A DNA stretch of 64,000 nucleotides from AEGEAN-183 sp045563675 (GCA_045563675.1 JBJLIX010000001.1:62001-126000); one strand, 5' to 3'; shown: positions 9,099 to 17,980, numbered from the stretch's first letter. A program made the numbers and translations. Notes: generated by a model not told the origin, from the sequence alone.

Positions 9099-9642
9099 TC
9101 ATTTCTCTTAAAACTTTTTCAAACTTTTCTTTCCAAACTTCAGGACCAAGAACCCCTACATGCCTTATCCTTATCACACCCTCTTTATCAACTAGAAAAG
9201 TTTCAGGGGCTCCATATACACCCAAATCCATAGCAAGCTTTCCATCTTCATCAAAGACACTAAATTCATAGGGGTTACCTATTTTTTTCAATAACTCCAT
9301 TGCAACTTCCTTTCCATCCTTTTCATGTTTGCTTATCTCTTTATAATTTAAGCCATAAATAGCTATTTCTGATTTCTCTTTGAGAAACATTAAAAAAGGA
9401 TGTTCAACTCTACAAGCTATACACCAAGTAGCCCAAACATTAAGTAGATAAGGTGATTTTATAAAATCTTTCTGTGAAACCAGTTCCTCGCTTTCAAGTT
9501 TTGGAAGATAAAAGCTAGGGAACTGCTTGTCTAACAAGGCAGATGGGAGCTGACCATCATCCCTCTTATCTAAAAATTGAAATAGAGTTATAGTCAATAT
9601 CAAAAAAAATAATAATGGTAAGTATTTAATCGCCTGTTTCAT
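9091..9642 (-). CDS. ccmG: Thiol:disulfide interchange protein CcmG (DsbE)
   Basis: CcmG is a membrane-anchored periplasmic thioredoxin that passes electrons to CcmH or apocytochrome c. The 183-residue protein has an N-terminal anchor (about 5-23), a thioredoxin fold and the active site WATWCIACRVEHP, with Cys74 and Cys77. The family usually has WCxxC with Pro following; here the dipeptide is Ile-Ala. The cis-proline loop is in the YGAPETFLVD segment. It overlaps ccmF by 4 bases and ccmH by 8. Confidence 0.94.
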   Translation of the reverse strand: MKQAIKYLPLLFFLILTITLFQFLDKRDDGQLPSALLDKQFPSFYLPKLESEELVSQKDFIKSPYLLNVWATWCIACRVEHPFLMFLKEKSEIAIYGLNYKEISKHEKDGKEVAMELLKKIGNPYEFSVFDEDGKLAMDLGVYGAPETFLVDKEGVIRIRHVGVLGPEVWKEKFEKVLREMND

Positions 9643-11555
9643 TTTTCTTTTGCCAACCTATAGCCTGATATTAATGTTCCAAAAGCAATTAAAAGTGCAC
9701 CAAACCATATCCACCTTATGAAAGGCTTTATTTGTAACTTAAAAGACCACTTATCTCCGTTAATATTTTCGCCTAGAGTTACATAATAATCTTCCAAAAT
9801 GCCAGGTCGTATTCCAGCCTCTGTCATGACTTGATTTGAAGAAAGATAAGTTCTTTTTTCTGGACTCACATTATCTTTTGAGCCGTTTCCTTCTATTTCA
9901 ATTAGGGCTGATTTATATGAATAATTTAATCTCTTAGATTTATTAATTTCTTTAAAAGAAAAAGTCTTTTCACCTAACTTATAAGATTCACCTTTAGATA
10001 GCAATACCTCTTTCTCTAAAGAGAAACTTGTCACTATACCAATACCTAAGATCATAAAAGCAGTCCCAAGATGTCCTAAAATCAAACCTATTCTTCTGAA
10101 AATAATATTATTGAAGCTAGCAATATTTTTTGAACCTAAAAATAAATGTAGAAAGTTTCCAGAAACTAACCAGCTAAATAACAAAATAGCCAACAAAGTT
10201 CCCCAAGTAATCTTTTCAAAAATGAAGAATACTAAAAGACAAATTATTATTGCTAAACAGGTGCTCTCAATAGAAATTCTTTTCAAGAAGCTAAAATCTT
10301 TAGTTGAACTCCAACCAAGGTATAAACCTATACCTTGTAACAAACTCGTACCTACAGCAAAAGGTAAGATCAATACTTCATAATATGGTGCTCCTACGGA
10401 AATCTGCTTTCCTTCATACAAAGCTTCATATATTAAAGGAAAAAGAGTTCCAAACATTATTGAAAAAGCTAAGAGGACTAACAAAATATTATTAAGTAGA
10501 AATCCGAACTCTTTAGAAGAAATTGTATAAGTGCTCCTTCCAGGCAGTTTGTTATTGTTTAATGCAAAAACCGTTAAAGAACCAAGAACGAAATAGGCAA
10601 AAATCCCCAAGATAAAAACTCCTCTTTCGGGATCTAAAGCGAACGAATGAACAGATGTTAGTATTCCAGATCTAACTAGAAAAGTACCCAAAATTGATGC
10701 TGAAAATGCCAAGATACTTAGCAAGATAGACCAATTCTTATAGATACCTCTTTTTTCGGTAGCTATTAGTGAATGAAAAAGGGCTATAGAGATCAACCAA
10801 GGAACAAAAGCTGCATTCTCTACAGGATCCCAAAACCACCAACCACCCCACCCCAGCTCGTAATAAGCCCACCAACTTCCTAAGCCTATACCTAAAGTTA
10901 AAAAGCTACTAGAGAGTAGAGCCCAAGGTCTAGAATCTCTTGCCCATAGAGAATCAATTTTACTTGATAAAAGAGCAGAAACTGAAAGTGCAAATGGAAC
11001 AGCTAGACCAGAATATCCAAGATAAAGTAGAGGGGGGTGAATAGTGAAAGCAAAGTCTTGCAATAAAGGATTAAGATCAGAGCCTTCTATTGGAATTATA
11101 GGAAGTATTCTATCAAAGGGATTAGAGGTAAATAAGGTGAAAGCAATAAAAGCAAATATTATTTGATTAAGTACTGCTAGAGTTAAAGCTAAAAATTCTT
11201 GATCCTTCTCTCTATTTAACCAAAAGTAAAATATGGCCCACAAAGAAAGACTTAAAATCCAAAGCAACAAAGAACCTTCGTGAGCACCCCAAGTAGCTGT
11301 TAGTTTGTAATAAATTGGTAAGAGTTGATTTGAATTGTTAGCTACATAAGCCACAGAGAAGTCATCAACTAAAAAACAATAAATTAAAGATAAAAAAGAA
11401 AAAAGAACAAGAAAAAAAACCATAGAACTTAGCTTTCCTATGGTTCTATAAATTGAATAGTCCTTCCTTATTAAGCCCCATAAAGGAAGGAATCCAGCAA
11501 AGAAACTAATTACCAGAGCTGCAATTAAGAAAATGTGACCAATTTCTGCAATCAT
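9639..11555 (-). CDS. ccmF: Haem lyase CcmF
   Basis: CcmF catalyses attachment of haem to apocytochrome c at the outer face of the inner membrane. The 638-residue protein is very hydrophobic, with about fifteen predicted helices, and contains the haem-handling tryptophan-rich WWD motif GWGGWWFWDPVENAAF. The periplasmic histidines expected near the WWD motif are present (for example FTIHPPLLYLGY and TSVHSF). Length and topology are normal for the family. It starts within the last codons of ccmE (4-base overlap) and overlaps ccmG by 4. Confidence 0.97.
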   Translation of the reverse strand: MIAEIGHIFLIAALVISFFAGFLPLWGLIRKDYSIYRTIGKLSSMVFFLVLFSFLSLIYCFLVDDFSVAYVANNSNQLLPIYYKLTATWGAHEGSLLLWILSLSLWAIFYFWLNREKDQEFLALTLAVLNQIIFAFIAFTLFTSNPFDRILPIIPIEGSDLNPLLQDFAFTIHPPLLYLGYSGLAVPFALSVSALLSSKIDSLWARDSRPWALLSSSFLTLGIGLGSWWAYYELGWGGWWFWDPVENAAFVPWLISIALFHSLIATEKRGIYKNWSILLSILAFSASILGTFLVRSGILTSVHSFALDPERGVFILGIFAYFVLGSLTVFALNNNKLPGRSTYTISSKEFGFLLNNILLVLLAFSIMFGTLFPLIYEALYEGKQISVGAPYYEVLILPFAVGTSLLQGIGLYLGWSSTKDFSFLKRISIESTCLAIIICLLVFFIFEKITWGTLLAILLFSWLVSGNFLHLFLGSKNIASFNNIIFRRIGLILGHLGTAFMILGIGIVTSFSLEKEVLLSKGESYKLGEKTFSFKEINKSKRLNYSYKSALIEIEGNGSKDNVSPEKRTYLSSNQVMTEAGIRPGILEDYYVTLGENINGDKWSFKLQIKPFIRWIWFGALLIAFGTLISGYRLAKEK

Positions 11556-11977
11556 CTTTTTTGTTTTAAAGTTTTGGCTACCTCTGGGGGCATATAATTT
11601 TCATCATGTTTAGCGAGCACTTCACTAGCTATAAAAACCCCTTTTTCATTTAACGAACCTTTCAAGACCACACCTGCATCTTCTGAAAAGAGGTCTGGAA
11701 GAATACCTCGATATTCTATTAATAGATCTTTTTCAAAATCTGTTATTACAAAAGAAATCTTTAAAATATTCTTATCTTTATTTATAGAACCGCTTTTTAC
11801 CATCCCACCAACTCTTACATTCTGATTAATAGCTATTCCTTCATTTTGGAGTTGAGAAGGAGAATAAAATAAGTCTACACTCTCTGATAAACCTTTTACT
11901 ACTAGATACACAGCCAGAGAAGTACCAAAAACTATGGATAAAATTATATAAAGTCTTTGTTTTCTTAAAGGATGCAA
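11552..11977 (-). CDS. ccmE: Periplasmic haem chaperone CcmE
   Basis: CcmE binds haem covalently through a histidine and hands it to CcmF. The 141-residue protein has an N-terminal anchor (about 9-28), an OB-fold beta barrel (RVGGMVKSGSI through YRGILPDLF) and the conserved C-terminal motif LAKHDENYMP with haem-binding His124 and Tyr128. The length is typical. It starts 10 bases after the ccmD stop and overlaps ccmF by 4. Confidence 0.96.
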   Translation of the reverse strand: MHPLRKQRLYIILSIVFGTSLAVYLVVKGLSESVDLFYSPSQLQNEGIAINQNVRVGGMVKSGSINKDKNILKISFVITDFEKDLLIEYRGILPDLFSEDAGVVLKGSLNEKGVFIASEVLAKHDENYMPPEVAKTLKQKR

Positions 11978-11987
11978 TATATCTTCC

Positions 11988-12140
11988 TTAAATATCCTTA
12001 GATTTTAAATATTTTAATTTTCTTAACTCTTTACGTGGTAAATGAATATTTATAAATAAAATAACAAAAAATATTATAAGCACAGACCATACATAAGTGC
12101 CTTTTCCATCCATAAAGATTAATTCAGATATTAGTTCCAT
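11988..12140 (-). CDS. ccmD: Haem exporter accessory protein CcmD
   Basis: This 50-residue frame starts at an ATG (12138-12140) inside the end of ccmC, overlapping it by 17 bases, and stops at 11988. The protein has one central membrane helix (YVWSVLIIFFVILFINI) preceded by a short aromatic-rich stretch and followed by a basic tail (RKELRKLKYLK). This is the CcmD pattern. CcmD helps release holo-CcmE from the CcmABC complex. Identification depends on topology and on its fixed place between ccmC and ccmE; the sequence itself is poorly conserved in this family. Confidence 0.88.
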   Translation of the reverse strand: MELISELIFMDGKGTYVWSVLIIFFVILFINIHLPRKELRKLKYLKSKDI

Positions 12141-12897
12141 CTTCCTTTTCCAAAAAATAGTTTTTTACCCATGAAGTATTTCTTTCTCTTATTAAGATTT
12201 CAACTTGTATTTTATTGAATAAGATCGAAAAAAAGACTAAATAAAACCCTAAAACACATACCAAAAGAGGCAAGTACATATCTGCAGTCATAGAAGGAGC
12301 AGATGTTAAAGTAAAAGTTGAGGGCTGATGGAGTGTTTGCCACCAGTCTACTGACTTTTTAATAATAGGGACGATTGCAACTCCAACTATTGAAATTAAA
12401 GAAGCCGCCCTATCACCTTTTTGTTTATTATCTATTGAAGAATATAAACTGATAATACCGGCATAAAGAAAGAGCAATATTAAAGTAGAAGTAAGTCTTG
12501 CATCCCAAACCCACCAAGTACCCCAAGTTGGTTTGCCCCAAATAGATCCACTAACAAGAGCAATTAAGGTAAAACTTCCTCCTAAAACAGCAGCAGATCT
12601 TAAAAACATTCCAGCTAACTTGACCCTCCAGATCAGGCATATAGCTCCAAAAACAGACATCATTATGTAAATAGACTGAGCCAAAATAGCTGAAGGGACA
12701 TGAATAAATATAATTCGATAAATATCTCCTTGTTTATAGTCAGTAGGGGCTATAAAAACTCCCCAAATTATTCCGCATAACAAAACTAAGAAAGAGAGAG
12801 GATAAAGCCATGGAAGAAGCCTAGATGACCATGTAAAAAAATGAGGTGGTGAGCCCATTTCTATAAACCATCTTTTAATCCAAGTAAGTTTAATCAT
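12124..12897 (-). CDS. ccmC: Haem exporter protein CcmC
   Basis: CcmC is the inner-membrane protein that loads haem onto CcmE. The 257-residue protein has six predicted membrane helices and a WWD haem-handling motif (TWGTWWVWDARLTS). The flanking periplasmic histidines are in FIHVPSAILAQS and in LHQPSTF. Length and motif spacing fit CcmC rather than the larger CcmF. It overlaps ccmB by 8 bases and ccmD by 17. Confidence 0.96.
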   Translation of the reverse strand: MIKLTWIKRWFIEMGSPPHFFTWSSRLLPWLYPLSFLVLLCGIIWGVFIAPTDYKQGDIYRIIFIHVPSAILAQSIYIMMSVFGAICLIWRVKLAGMFLRSAAVLGGSFTLIALVSGSIWGKPTWGTWWVWDARLTSTLILLFLYAGIISLYSSIDNKQKGDRAASLISIVGVAIVPIIKKSVDWWQTLHQPSTFTLTSAPSMTADMYLPLLVCVLGFYLVFFSILFNKIQVEILIRERNTSWVKNYFLEKEDGTNI

Positions 12898-13570
12898 AAT
12901 TAATTTTAATCGCTTCTACAGTAGCTAAACACAGTCCAGGTATTCCTACAGCAAGCATTGCACAAAGAAAATAAATAAAGGAAATAAATTGTTGGCCATT
13001 CAACACAGCATTAATAATAGATATGCCAAATATTAAAACAGGGATTGAAAGTGGAATTACTATTATGGAGCTAAGTATTGCTGTTTTTCCTATGGCTAGA
13101 GCGGCTCCTAAAGCCCCTAATAGGCTTAAAAGAAATGTTCCTAATAAAAGACTTATCAAAAGAGGGTAAAAAAGAGCTTCAGGTAAAAAAAGAAAAAAAG
13201 TACTAATAACAGAAGCAAATAATAAAGGAGCACCTGATATTAACCAGTGAGCGAAAACTTTAGCAAATACTAAAATGAAAAGCGGTTCTCCACTCAACAT
13301 AAATTGATCTAAGGTACCGTCTCTGTAATCTTCATTAAATATACTCTCTATTGCTAAAAGAGAAGCCAATAAAGCTGCCACCCATATAATTCCTGAAGAA
13401 ATAGAACTTAAAAGTGTATTTTCTGACCCTAACGCTAAAGGAAATAGACTTATAACAATGAGAAAAAAAATAAAAGGTATTAAAAAACTAGACTTCTTTT
13501 TAAAAGAAAGAAACAGATCTCTTTTGAAGACAAGCATAAACCACAGAGATAATGAGCTTTGATTATTCAT
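12890..13570 (-). CDS. ccmB: Haem exporter membrane protein CcmB
   Basis: CcmB is the six-helix membrane partner of the CcmA ATPase in the complex that frees haem-loaded CcmE. The 226-residue protein has the typical start (LWFMLVFKRDLFLSFKKKSS), the family segment FNEDYRDGTLDQFMLSGEPL between helices 2 and 3, and an alanine/leucine-rich central helix. It overlaps ccmA by 4 bases and ccmC by 8, so the operon is tightly coupled. Confidence 0.95.
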   Translation of the reverse strand: MNNQSSLSLWFMLVFKRDLFLSFKKKSSFLIPFIFFLIVISLFPLALGSENTLLSSISSGIIWVAALLASLLAIESIFNEDYRDGTLDQFMLSGEPLFILVFAKVFAHWLISGAPLLFASVISTFFLFLPEALFYPLLISLLLGTFLLSLLGALGAALAIGKTAILSSIIVIPLSIPVLIFGISIINAVLNGQQFISFIYFLCAMLAVGIPGLCLATVEAIKINYD

Positions 13571-14175
13571 GAAAAATCATCCAATAATATTTCTTTAGAA
13601 TTTACTTTAGAGGAAAGATGACTAGTAAATAGAAAAGAACTACCTCTAGAATTTAGTTCATTAATTACCTCTACAACAAGATTAGAACCTTCTTCATCCA
13701 ATGAAGTAAAGGGCTCATCTATTAAATAAAGTTCATAATCTCTCAACAACCACTTAGAAATGGCAAGCCTCTTCATTTGACCCATTGATAAATCAGACGA
13801 AGGCATTGAAGCTAAGTCTTTAAGGCCTGTGATTGTGAGGCTATTCAAAATTTCTTTTTCACTTAAGTTGAAAGCTGAATGAGAAAATTTAAGATTCTCT
13901 AAGACTGAAAAAGTATTCTTCAAGGATAATTGATGACCTTGATAGAAGACTGATTTTACAAAAATATTTCTTGCTTCTTCTATCTTTTCTTCTTTCCAAA
14001 AGATGTTTCCGTTATCTCTCTCAACCAAACCCAAAATACATCTAAGAAGAGAGGTCTTTCCTGATCCATTGGATCCAATTACCTCTAGGTTTTCACCTTT
14101 TTCAAGACTAAAGGATAAATTACTAAACAATAAATTATTAGATCTTATACAAGATATATCTTCTATCTTTAACAA
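13567..14175 (-). CDS. ccmA: Haem exporter ATP-binding protein CcmA
   Basis: CcmA is the ABC-type ATPase of the CcmABCDE haem-handling system. Walker A (GSNGSGKT), the signature LSMGQMKRLA and Walker B (LYLIDEP) are all present in a protein of about 202 residues. The frame stays open up to a TTG at 14220, which would add 15 basic residues (ITKKRRR) not usual in this family. A TTG at 14175 gives LLKIEDISC, which aligns with normal CcmA starts. A possible promoter -10 (TAAAAT, 14211-14216, minus strand) would initiate downstream of the longer start, favouring 14175. Confidence 0.9.
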   Translation of the reverse strand: MLKIEDISCIRSNNLLFSNLSFSLEKGENLEVIGSNGSGKTSLLRCILGLVERDNGNIFWKEEKIEEARNIFVKSVFYQGHQLSLKNTFSVLENLKFSHSAFNLSEKEILNSLTITGLKDLASMPSSDLSMGQMKRLAISKWLLRDYELYLIDEPFTSLDEEGSNLVVEVINELNSRGSSFLFTSHLSSKVNSKEILLDDFS

Positions 14176-14210
14176 ACGTCTTCTCTTTTTAGTTATAGGT
14201 ATTGTCGTAT

Positions 14211-14238
14211 ATTTTAGCAAAATATGTATCTTGTCTAA
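14211..14238 (-). promoter_or_regulatory. Possible ccm operon promoter
   Basis: On the minus strand TTAGAC (14233-14238) and TAAAAT (14211-14216) are separated by 16 bases. Initiation would fall near 14204, upstream of the preferred ccmA TTG start and downstream of the alternative one. This is pattern matching only and the region is AT-rich. Confidence 0.3.
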
Positions 14239-14242
14239 ATGT

Positions 14243-14262
14243 AAGGTACATATAAAGGTACA
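14243..14262. repeat. 8-bp direct repeat between ccmA and hisI
   Basis: AAGGTACA occurs twice, starting 12 bases apart, at 14243-14250 and 14255-14262. It lies in the divergent promoter region of ccmA and hisI. It could be a regulator site, but no known consensus is matched. Confidence 0.4.
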
Positions 14263-14325
14263 GTTTTATATTACAGATATTTTATATTTACTTTACAATG
14301 CTGCTTAAATATTAAGGGATAAAAA

Positions 14326-14799
14326 TTGGAAAGAATAAAATTTTCAAATAGAGAATCAGTAAACTTTGTTGAAGAAGGAGGCTTCCTCGCACCAAAGTTT
14401 AATAAAGAAGGATTAATACCTGTTGTCATTACAGATTTTTATAGCGGCGTATTGCTTATGCATGGCTATATGAATAGAAACGCATTAGAAAAAACATTAT
14501 TGACTAATGAAGGCCACTATTGGAGTAGAAGCAGAAAACAACTTTGGAAAAAAGGACAAACTAGTGGAATGACGCATAAAGTCAAAGAGGTGCTTGTTGA
14601 TGATGACCAAGATGCAATATGGTTAAAAGTAGAAGTCGAAGGAATAGGAGCTAGTTGTCATGTTGGATATAACTCCTGCTTCTACAGGTCAATAGATAAA
14701 ATTAAAGAAGAGGCTATTGAATTGAAGTTCATAGAAAAAGAGAAAAAGTTTAATCCAAAAGAGGTTTATTCAGGTATAGAAAACCCTACAAAATTGTAG
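14326..14799 (+). CDS. hisI: Phosphoribosyl-AMP cyclohydrolase HisI
   Basis: HisI opens the adenine ring of phosphoribosyl-AMP, the third step of histidine synthesis. The 157-residue protein has the family signatures: GHYWSRSRKQLWKKG, a D-x-D-x-D metal site (VDDDQDAIW) and the zinc/catalytic cysteines in ASCHVGYNSCFYR. It lacks the HisE pyrophosphohydrolase domain found fused in enterobacteria. The start is a TTG at 14326 with AAGGG about 8 bases upstream. A 20-residue lysine-rich tail follows the core. It stands alone here, away from other his genes, just upstream of tRNA-Arg. Confidence 0.95.
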   Translation: MERIKFSNRESVNFVEEGGFLAPKFNKEGLIPVVITDFYSGVLLMHGYMNRNALEKTLLTNEGHYWSRSRKQLWKKGQTSGMTHKVKEVLVDDDQDAIWLKVEVEGIGASCHVGYNSCFYRSIDKIKEEAIELKFIEKEKKFNPKEVYSGIENPTKL

Positions 14800-14848
14800 T
14801 TGAGAGGCAAGACTTTAAATCATGAGAATATATTAAAATATGTTATTG

Positions 14849-14925
14849 GCCCCGTTAGCTCAGTCGGATAGAGCGCTGGATTCCTAATCCAGAGGCCATA
14901 GGTTCAAATCCTGTACGGGGCACCA
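14849..14925 (+). tRNA. tRNA-Arg (anticodon CCT)
   Basis: A 77-base cloverleaf. The acceptor stem GCCCCGT pairs with ACGGGGC, the anticodon stem CTGGA/TCCAG holds loop TTCCTAA with anticodon CCT (reads AGG), and the T arm contains GGTTCAAATCC. The CCA end is encoded (14923-14925). The next coding sequence starts only 5 bases after the CCA. Confidence 0.97.
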
Positions 14926-14930
14926 AAAAA

Positions 14931-16475
14931 ATGAATTGGAAAAAAGAAACAGATCAAATAAAGATTAGAAAGGGGCTTGCTAAGAAACAAGGAGGTTCCA
15001 AAGCTGTTTCCCTTCAGCATGCAAAAGGAAGATTAACTCTAAGAGAGAGGATAACAAAGCTAGTAGACAAAGGGTCCTTTGAAGAACAAGGTGAAATTGC
15101 AGGTGGAACAGAAATAAGTGAAGATGGAGAAGTTAAGTCTTTAACGCCAGCAAACTTTATCCTAGGCTTTGCAAAAATTAGCCAGAGGCAAGTTGTTATT
15201 GGAGGAGAAGATTTTACCGTTAAGGGAGGCTCCCCAAATCAGGCTGGTTTAAGAAAAAGTGTCTACACAGAGGACCTAGCTCTAAATTACAAAATTCCTT
15301 TAATTCGTCTTCATGAAGGAGGAGGAGGATCCGTAGCAGGACCTTCAAAGTCTAAAAATAAAGGCTATGGAGGCGATCCTGTCTTTTCTAGATCAAGATT
15401 TAAATCTATAGCTGATACTTTGAAGGAAATTCCTGTTGTTTCTGCTGCACTAGGCCCCGTAGCAGGTTTACCAGCTGCAAGATTTGTCGCTTCACATTTT
15501 AGAATAATGACCAAAAAAACTTCCCAAATTCTAGTTGCCGGGCCAGCTGTTGTAGAAAGAGCTTTTGGAATAGATATTTCAAAAGAAGAATTAGGAGGTT
15601 CGCAAATTCATGGATTTAATGGAGTTACTGATAATATTGCTGAATCGGAAGAGGATGCATTCAATCAAATAAAGAAATTTCTTTCATTCATGCCTCAGAG
15701 TATTTATGAATTAAATGAAAAGGTAGAAACTAATGACCCTCCAGACAGGAGAGATGAGGAGCTTTTATCAATCATTCCTAAAGAAAGACAAAGGTCATAT
15801 GAGATGAGGGACATTGTCAGGATGATTTCTGATAAAGACTCTTTTTTTGAAATAACCAAATATTTTGGTAAGGGTATTATTACTGGATTTGCTAGATTAA
15901 ATGGCTTCACTGTAGGGATTCTTGGGAATGATTCAAACTTTTATGCAGGATCAATGTCTGCTGATGGAGCAAAAAAGACAACTAGATTTGTTAAGCTATG
16001 TGATACTTTTCATATTCCAATTGTTAGCCTAGTAGATGAACCAGGTTTCCTTATTGGACCTGAAGCAGAAGCGCAAGCTACCATTCTTCATGGAGCCGAA
16101 GCAGTATTAACAGTTAGTGAATCTGAAGTTCCTTGGTCTACAGTAATGATTAGAAAATCTTTTGGTGTTGCAGCAGCAGCTCACTACGGACCAGAAGGCT
16201 ATGTTTTGGCCTGGCCTTCAGCTGAATCTGGACCACTACCTTTAGAGGGTGGAGTTGCAGTGGCTTTTAAAAAAGAGATCTCTGAAGCAGAAAATCCAGA
16301 AGCTAAAAGAAAGGAAATAGAAGAGAGCATGGCAAAGCAACAAAGCCCTTTCCCGCGAGCAGAGAGTTTCTCAGTACATGAGATCATAGACCCAAGAGAA
16401 ACAAGAAAATATCTGTGTTTATGGGCAGAAAGAATCCAGCCCCAGCTTAAAGCTAAAGTTTTACACTTAAAATAG
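14931..16475 (+). CDS. Acyl-CoA carboxylase carboxyltransferase (beta-type) subunit
   Basis: This 514-residue protein belongs to the carboxyl transferase family of propionyl-, methylcrotonyl- and acetyl-CoA carboxylase beta subunits. It begins with the usual helix and HAKGRLTLRERI segment, then two crotonase-like halves. Oxyanion-type glycine motifs appear in LHEGGGGSVAGPSK and, in the second half, VDEPGFLIGPEAEAQ. It transfers CO2 from carboxybiotin to an acyl-CoA. No biotin carboxylase/biotin carrier subunit is adjacent, so the substrate cannot be assigned. The start 5 bases after tRNA-Arg fits family N-termini and has no Shine-Dalgarno sequence of its own. Confidence 0.88.
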   Translation: MNWKKETDQIKIRKGLAKKQGGSKAVSLQHAKGRLTLRERITKLVDKGSFEEQGEIAGGTEISEDGEVKSLTPANFILGFAKISQRQVVIGGEDFTVKGGSPNQAGLRKSVYTEDLALNYKIPLIRLHEGGGGSVAGPSKSKNKGYGGDPVFSRSRFKSIADTLKEIPVVSAALGPVAGLPAARFVASHFRIMTKKTSQILVAGPAVVERAFGIDISKEELGGSQIHGFNGVTDNIAESEEDAFNQIKKFLSFMPQSIYELNEKVETNDPPDRRDEELLSIIPKERQRSYEMRDIVRMISDKDSFFEITKYFGKGIITGFARLNGFTVGILGNDSNFYAGSMSADGAKKTTRFVKLCDTFHIPIVSLVDEPGFLIGPEAEAQATILHGAEAVLTVSESEVPWSTVMIRKSFGVAAAAHYGPEGYVLAWPSAESGPLPLEGGVAVAFKKEISEAENPEAKRKEIEESMAKQQSPFPRAESFSVHEIIDPRETRKYLCLWAERIQPQLKAKVLHLK

Positions 16476-16521
16476 AGACATAGTAAAACAAGGCAGATAT
16501 ACTTAACTAAATAAATTATTT

Positions 16522-16528
16522 AAGGAGG
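16522..16528 (+). promoter_or_regulatory. Strong ribosome binding site of the aldehyde dehydrogenase gene
   Basis: AAGGAGG, followed by ATGA, lies 7 bases before the ATG at 16536. This is a near-complete complement to the 16S rRNA 3' end and is stronger than the weak sites seen before most genes in this window, suggesting high translation. Confidence 0.8.
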
Positions 16529-16535
16529 ATGAGTT

Positions 16536-17966
16536 ATGAAAACTTACCATCAATTCTATATTAATGGAGAGTGGGTAGACCCAGAAGAAGGTGTAAATTC
16601 TTTTGATGTTATAAACCCTTCAAACGAAGAAGTAATTGGACAAATTGCACTAGGTTCAGCAAAAGATGTTGATAAAGCAGTTTCTGCTGCACAGGAGGCC
16701 TTTACTTCCTTTAGTCAAACAACAGTAGAAGAAAGATTAGGGCTCTTAGGAAAGATAGTAGAGATTTATCAATCTAGATATGATGAAATTGCAGAAACTA
16801 TTTCTCAAGAAATGGGTGCCCCACTATCTCTTTCAAAAGCTGCGCAAGCTGCAACTGGCTTAGGTCACCTGACTCAAGCTATAGAGATATTACAGGGCTT
16901 TGAATGGGAAGAGACAAAAGGTAGGACTGTAATAAGAAAAGAGCCTATCGGGGTTGTTGGAATGATAACTCCTTGGAATTGGCCAATTAATCAAATTTCA
17001 TGCAAAGTTGCTCCAGCTCTTGCCGCTGGCTGCACCATGGTTCTTAAACCAACTGAAATAGCTCCAATGAATGCTATTTTATTTGCTGAAGTCCTAGATG
17101 AAGCGGGCGTTCCTGCAGGGGTATTCAACATGATAAATGGTGATGGACCTACTGTTGGAGAGGCTATGTCTTCTCACCCTGGAATTGACATGATGTCCTT
17201 TACAGGTTCTACAAGAGCTGGGATTAGTGTTGCTAAAGGAGCTGCTGATACAGTGAAAAGAGTAGCTCAAGAGCTTGGTGGAAAATCTGCCAATATCATC
17301 TTGGATGATGCAGACTTTCAGAGTGCTATAGAGGGCGGAGCTCGCCATTGTTTTAATAATAGCGGGCAATCTTGTAATGCTCCAACGAGGATGTTAGTTC
17401 CTGAAGGTAGACAAGATGAAGCTAAAGAAATTGCAAAGAAAACTGCAGAGAACACTAAAGTAGGTGATCCGTTTGGTGAAGACACTTCCATAGGCCCTGT
17501 AGTTAGTGAACTTCAATTCAATAAGATTCAAGGACTAATCGAAAAAGGAATAGAAGAAGGAGCAGAACTTGTAACTGGAGGACCAGGAAAACCAGACGGT
17601 CTCAATGCAGGTTATTATGTCAGGCCAACTGTCTTCGCAAATGTAAACAATGATATGACAATTGCAAGAGAAGAGATCTTTGGACCAGTACTTTCTATTT
17701 TGCCTTATAAAGATGAAGATGAAGCTATAAAAATTGCTAATGACACTGACTATGGCTTATATGGATATGTTTCTTCCGGTGATGCTGAAAGAGCGAAAAA
17801 TGTAGCAAACAGGATAAGAGCTGGAAGCGTTTCCATAAATGGTGCTCAAGCAGATTTTACAGCTCCTTTTGGAGGATATAAACAATCTGGAAATGGGAAG
17901 GAATGGGGCCCATTTGGATTTGAAGAGTTCCTAGAAACTAAAGCCGTAGTAGGATACGAATCATAA
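16536..17966 (+). CDS. NAD(P)-dependent aldehyde dehydrogenase
   Basis: This 476-residue enzyme oxidises an aldehyde to a carboxylate. The catalytic cysteine is Cys280 (NNSGQSCNAPTR) and the general base is Glu246 (VAQELGGKSAN). The cofactor-binding features are PWNWP (146-150), the KPTE loop and FTGSTRAG. The C-terminal motif EEIFGPVLSILPY is intact. Its closest class by eye is the broad-range ALDH group (betaine- or phenylacetaldehyde-like), but the substrate is not determinable. It lies 60 bases downstream of the carboxyltransferase gene in the same direction. Confidence 0.93.
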   Translation: MKTYHQFYINGEWVDPEEGVNSFDVINPSNEEVIGQIALGSAKDVDKAVSAAQEAFTSFSQTTVEERLGLLGKIVEIYQSRYDEIAETISQEMGAPLSLSKAAQAATGLGHLTQAIEILQGFEWEETKGRTVIRKEPIGVVGMITPWNWPINQISCKVAPALAAGCTMVLKPTEIAPMNAILFAEVLDEAGVPAGVFNMINGDGPTVGEAMSSHPGIDMMSFTGSTRAGISVAKGAADTVKRVAQELGGKSANIILDDADFQSAIEGGARHCFNNSGQSCNAPTRMLVPEGRQDEAKEIAKKTAENTKVGDPFGEDTSIGPVVSELQFNKIQGLIEKGIEEGAELVTGGPGKPDGLNAGYYVRPTVFANVNNDMTIAREEIFGPVLSILPYKDEDEAIKIANDTDYGLYGYVSSGDAERAKNVANRIRAGSVSINGAQADFTAPFGGYKQSGNGKEWGPFGFEEFLETKAVVGYES

Positions 17967-17980
17967 GATCCTAAGACTAT

